From Porogramme epimiltina (Eukaryota; Basidiomycota; Agaricomycetes; Polyporales; Polyporaceae): a stretch of 58,556 bases of DNA. Made by a program: the position numbers and the translations under genes. Within the stretch, counting starts at the first letter, position 1. Each line of letters opens with the position of its first letter. The DNA lies in the NCBI GenBank assembly GCA_900155495.1, contig FTLJ01000141.1, forward strand, positions 1 to 58,556. Reading direction: 5' to 3'. Positions 53,911 through 58,556 of this stretch are shown here, one piece after another. Below the pieces are notes generated by a model. It made no database searches, was not told where the DNA came from, and saw nothing but the letters and a program-made list of their open reading frames with translations.

Positions 53911-54771
53911 CTACACAGGTATGACACTGCCCGAGGTCATCCACAAGTGCTCGTTTGAAGCGTCGTTAGGCGAGTTCCAACCTTCCCAGATGAAAGAGAC
54001 ACGACACTCGTAATCCCAAGGAAGGATGGATACGTACGTTCCACAGTCGTCTTGTTTCTGACAGTGGGCCAATATACTGCCCAACTGCAGACCGGTGTAC
54101 AGCATGATCACATCATGGGGAATCCCGATCATGCCGCGTCCTCACGTGTGGCAAGATATCGTGGAAGTTGGTTTGTACTTGCAGATATCTTGTAACCAAC
54201 GGAGTCTTGAGAAGGACATCATGGAAGGGAGGAAATTTGTATATTTAGAAACCAGAGCAATACATACATCTTCACCCGCCAGGGTCTGGCACCGAGCCAC
54301 CTTCTGTGAGTTCCATCCAGGAGTGCTTGACAGGTGTTACGTACATAACGGAAACAGGACGCACCCCATGTACAGGTATCCCAGCCTAAGACTCCGTAAG
54401 CCCCAAATAAGCGAACTTCTCGCCGCGCTGATAATGCTGCCCGCCGGATATCTTCAGGGAAGCGTAAATTTGCCATAAACCACCGCATGAGGGACGAGGC
54501 CACATAGATGATGGAGTGTGTTTTCACTAGTCGGGTGATATGACCAAGCAGACAGCAGTTTGCTGGGAAAGTTGATGATTACGCGCAGTGGCGAAGAGCA
54601 GGACGACAACGAATCTCCCATGAGAACGACTCTGGAGGCGGGCAATGACACGCGGCGTCGAGGGCCGAGGCCGCCGCCCACTGCTGATGAGTCACGTGGG
54701 TGAAGCTTACCTTGCCACCATCAGTCTCGGCTACTATGACGCCATCCCAATCACCAATCATCCACGACACT
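53911..54771 (-). CDS. X2: probable unknown gene, exon chain unresolved
   Basis: Several - strand pieces look like exons. After a TATTTAG acceptor, SWMIGDWDGVIVAETDGGK ends at a GTAAGC donor (about 54711). After a CTAG acceptor, KTHSIIYVASSLMRWFMANL and FPEDIRRAA follow. A third piece reads GEDVCIALVSKYTNF. A last frame, 54132-53911, reads IPHDVIMLYTGLQLGSILAH and ends WMTSGSVIPV and stop. I could not join them in one frame without guessing. The middle part is colinear with X1 at 41.5 kb. It may be intact or a relic; no family recognised. Confidence 0.35.
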
Positions 54772-57714
54772 AAATACCTCCGGAGACTCCGAGTGTAGAA
54801 TAGCCTGTCAGACGCTTTCGTCTCTGCATATCAGGATATGTCGGATTTGAACACCTATGTAAGCACTAAATCAAGAGAGAAGATAGGTAGCTTCGAAATA
54901 ACCGCCCTTTCAGAATTGACACCACTTTTGCAGCGTGAGTTCACGGAGCGTATGTTGGTATCTACCAGTTGTGGTACATTTAGGAAGTTGAAGTACTAGG
55001 TCGAATGGGTTTTGTTTTTGCAGAAAAATAGAAATAATATGATGCTGAAACACCTCTCAGACACTGGACGATACCGTGTCAGCAACAAAGTTTGACCGCT
55101 GTACTAGCAAGTTACGTGCTACTACATAGCAGCAAGAAACGCTGGGGTTTCTTCTTACGATTACGTGACGGAGAAAACTACCCAGTTAAGTGGGGTTCTA
55201 CTGTTCTATACTGCGTTTCAAGAGCATCTTTGCTCAGGGCGAGTCTTCCTGGCATCGGCGATAAATGTGCTCGGAAACGCCCCAACTGATGCACCAGAGT
55301 TTTACAAGCGCGTACAGCAGTGTTGTATTTGAAGTACAAACAATGTCACATGAAGGTTTGTCCAAGATACACAAGCAACGGCGGCTTCTCGTGCTCTCAG
55401 TCCATACGTAACGCTCTGGTGGCTCCAAACATGGAGAGTGCTTTCAATTGCTCCAGCCCTCCACGGGGCACCAGGTGAGAGAGCATTCTCACCAAGACCT
55501 CGGCCCCCGCGGGGAGCATTGCACAAATGGGTAACACGAATTTCATCGTGGGCTGTGAACGGCGTCCGGTTGAGCGGAGGTCTCAAGAGTAAAGCTGTGA
55601 GTGGCCGGCAGTAGGGACATCTATTTCCTAGTGAGGGCACGGCGGGCGTGAAATTGAGGCGCCTGTAAGTCAGGTGCAGCGCACTGGGTGGGTAACAGTA
55701 CTAGAAACCTGACAAGCACGTTCAACTAGCCTGCAGAGCCCTCGGACGCAGAGAGACGCCTCTTATTCAGGGGTCACGGTGGAGGTAGAGGGCGACATCT
55801 CTTTGTGCATGCTGTCGCGCGGTAGTTTTGTCGATCGTGCGGTGGTCGCGGTTGAAGTCCTGTGGAATAACACTTCCATGTAAGGGCAGTAGAACCGCAA
55901 CAACGGCCCAACAACGCGCCGCATGATAGTGATTATTGATGTTATTGGTCTTCGAGTTCCCAAATAGTATCCAGCAGTGCGAACGCCAAGATCCGTGCAA
56001 TTTGCAAAGATGCGGAGAGCTTTTATGACATGGGGTCAAGCGGGGTGTTAACGGCATGGAAGCTCCGAGCACGGGCCATACATCACAGGGAAACTGTCCA
56101 AGAGCTGAATAAGAGAGCTCACCCGCGTAGAAAGAATGCCGGTGCCCAGCGGGGTACCTATTGTTCCAATATATAACAAGGTCCACGCGTCAAACGGATA
56201 CTGATGACTAAAAATGTCAGTGGTGAACCCCTCCAGAGGGAACTATGAGCGACGCTGTGAGAGAAGAGACGAGGGCGGTGCTGTGGGAGCTGTCCGAGGA
56301 TAGGGTCCATGACGTCGAGGGGCCGTAGCAAGCCGTGTCCACATCGATCGGACGTCATTCTGAATTCATCCATCTGAAACTTACATCAGCTCAACTCCCT
56401 GGTAACCTCGCGAACAAGCGCATCCGCCTGGCATCGGGTATATAGCAGGAAACGCTCACCCCTGTAGTCGAACCACGTCATTGTGCTATAAAGGCTGTAC
56501 AAAGTTTTGTTTGTGGTAAAGCCAGTGCGTTGGCAGTGTCTTGAGGTACTACGTTGTGGGGCACGAAGATGTCCATCATGACTAGAATAATGGCTACTAT
56601 CACTGCCAGATACCCCCCTTTCGCCTCTAAATAAGGTCATATTTGATTCAAACGCACCATAAAGGGATCAAGCAGGACCTCGAGACCGAGCCAGACCCAT
56701 CCAACACCCTCCGCTGCGTCCGAGGCTCTCTTTTGTTCCACAACTAGCGTTTTGCGCAGCTGTAGTCATGCTGGGCGGTACACAATATTCCATAACGGTA
56801 GCATGGTCGAGGACAGGTTGGAGCCTTCTCACTAGAAAGCCGATGATTGGATATGACGGTCAGAGAAATCCAGTGGCACTGAGAACCCGGACCGAGAGGG
56901 ATTAAGGACAGGGGACCAAAATGTCGAGAGCATATCCATATTGTGCGGAGGAGCCAAGACGTTTATAATACGTTATTGAGTGATGTCGCGCGGTCTGAGC
57001 TCTTCACTCCGTCCACGACATCTCTGAAGCACTTGCAGTCTAGTTAACAGGCGCGCCCGCCGCCCGCTGAGTCACTTCCTCATCACGTGCTCCAATGTTT
57101 TTCGTGGCCCTTAAACTGGTGAGTTCAACAAGGCGGACTTTGTAAATATGATATCAAAACGATATGTACATCTCGCCATGCATTTCCCCCCAATTACATT
57201 GGTACTGTTCCCCAGACCGGCCCGGCACACCAATTCTCACTATCTTATCAACTTCACTAACTCCTAACAGTACAGCGAGCACGTCAAGATGCCTGTTTCG
57301 AATTATCTATTCCTATTACTACATCACAGTGAAGCTGGATAGAGCCCTCCTGCATTCTGCTCTCGGCTGCTCGACACCCCAATAGTCAAGAAACAACCCG
57401 ACTTGCAAACGATGACATCATAGGGACATCTATGGATTATCTGATAAGATCCCAAACTCTGTCGCGTAAGAATATATCTGACGTTTATCTAATCTGAGGC
57501 CACGCAATTACTCTCATATCACGTCTAGAGTTTGTAGCGATTTTGGTCTGCCATCTTACTTCCAGCTTTCATACATACCATCAGCTCCGGCAGTTCTCCT
57601 AGAACAGAGTATAGCTCGGGAACCCGACTGTGGAGCCCTCGGTGGGTCTGAGATTCTAGGCGATAGTGTGCCAATTATCCACTGTCCATGTTTCCTGAGG
57701 GGCCACAAGAATTT
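54772..57714. other. Gene-poor region
   Basis: Only short frames. One - strand frame at 56373-56158 (MDEFRMTSDRCGHGLLRPLD) could be a first exon of an unknown gene, but no downstream exon chain is convincing. No repeats or transposon genes recognised. Confidence 0.4.
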
Positions 57715-57812
57715 TGCGCAACCGTGCGCAGCCGTGCGCAAATGGCGCACGGTTGCGCACGGTTGCGCACGGTGGCGCACGGTTGCGCACGGTGGCGCAC
57801 GGTGGCGCACAG
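57715..57812. repeat. GTGCGCAC-type 10-bp tandem repeat
   Basis: Nine or so decamers of ggttgcgcac / ggtggcgcac in strict 10-bp register. The core TGCGCA is palindromic, so a symmetric site recurs once per helical turn. Confidence 0.92.
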
Positions 57813-58293
57813 ACAAGCAGAGAGTGCCATGCGCATAGGTATCCTTATGGGGATCTATAGTAGTCTATTTTGTTAAATAGCACGTACAGGTAGCTGTTTC
57901 AATGTAGTATTAGCTTATTTGCCTGTTTTTAGTCGCATGTTATGTCTCAGCTATATCCGGGTATTCGCCCTACTGTCTACACCTGTCATTGTAACACATA
58001 GCGCAGGATGGGAACTGAATGGTGCAACATTAAAGATGGATCAAGACGAGAAAAAGAAATTGGGTGTTGAGATAGGAGGGTGTGCATGCAATGGAATAAA
58101 ATATGATGGGGCAAGGGGCAGAGGACGGAAGAGGTAAGGGGAGTGCGCACACTGTTACAGCCCATTACTAATAAGCCTTCCTCATTCTCTTTAGCGAAGG
58201 TATAAAATGACTTCAGTGTCATGCACAAGGAGTCAAAACATCGCTCAACCTAGCATCTCTATCTGTTGAGGTACAGTGATATCTATGTCGGAG

Positions 58294-58556
58294 TGCGCAA
58301 AAGTGCGCACGCACTTGCGCACGCCTGCGCACGTACTTGAGCGCCGGTGCGCACGTCTGCGCACGTACTTGAGCGCCAGTGCGCACGTCTGCGCACGGGC
58401 TTGAGCGCCGGTGCGCACAGGCTCTAAGCGCCGTTGCGCACGAGTGCGCACGGTGGCGCAAGGGTGCGCACGCCTGCGCACAGTGGCGCAAGGGTGCGCA
58501 CGGGTCCGGACAACGTTGCGCACGGATGCGCACCCCTGCGCACGGATGCGCATGAG
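58294..58556. repeat. GTGCGCAC-type repeat array running off the window end
   Basis: Over 260 bp of tgcgcacg units with 10-bp spacing, overlaid by a higher-order unit of about 30 bp (gcgcacgtctgcgcacgtac followed by ttgagcgcc) seen about three times between 58330 and 58425. Continues past base 58556. Confidence 0.9.

Noticed and set aside
57715..58556. CRISPR-like spaced repeats
   Set aside because: There are no unique spacers; units are contiguous 10-mers, and the genome is eukaryotic.

Overview
The window is nuclear DNA of a filamentous basidiomycete, most likely an Agaricomycete (Polyporales-like; this placement is an inference). Genes are broken by 50-100 nt introns with GTRNGT donors and CTRAY-type branch sites. 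The gene content also fits: F-box proteins with a conserved 'INRLPTELL' box, an expanded G-alpha subunit, and many HET-domain proteins that start with 'MRLL.T.TG'. No rRNA, credible tRNA, CRISPR array or intact transposase was seen.

Layout. (1) 1-2.2 kb is gene-free and holds two tracts of 10-bp-period repeats and a 24-bp hairpin. (2) 2.3-12.9 kb is a cluster of three paralogous F-box genes on the + strand, each reconstructed here with four exons (604, 606 and 604 aa). A trypsin-like protease gene lies on the - strand between the first and second; its start codon appears to be split by an intron. (3) 12.9-16.6 kb is very GC-rich and has no confident gene. (4) 16.7-25.0 kb holds a 14-exon atypical G-alpha gene (470 aa, with a 9-nt microexon and a GC-AG intron), convergent with a 1016-aa disordered protein gene. 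(5) 25.3-26.0 kb is glyoxalase I (156 aa), divergent from the disordered gene. (6) 27-54 kb is an accessory region with six HET-domain genes, decayed genes and inverted repeats. (7) 54.8-58.6 kb is gene-poor and ends in GTGCGCAC-rich 10-bp-period repeats that run off the window.

Main inference. The HET region is an old tandem segmental duplication. The left block reads GLO1, HET-A1, HET-B1, HET-C1, X1. The right block reads pseudo-GLO1, HET-B2, HET-A2, HET-C2, X2. The right glyoxalase copy lost its start codon, gained stops, has a 14-nt frame-breaking deletion and lost a metal-binding histidine, while its upstream region is still recognisable. The HET copies mostly stayed open. HET-B2 has lost the consensus of two HET motifs and gained a 30-bp in-frame minisatellite. 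The copies have since been shuffled, and the left block carries extra material: a decayed ion transporter, and two inverted copies of an unclassified repeat.

How the genes may work together. F-box adaptors and HET proteins are both expanded, fast-evolving families in mushroom-forming fungi, linked to regulated protein turnover and to non-self recognition. The G-alpha has an alanine where the catalytic switch II glutamine belongs, which suggests altered GTP hydrolysis. All exon structures come from reading frames, splice motifs and paralogue comparison within the window; no transcript data were available.
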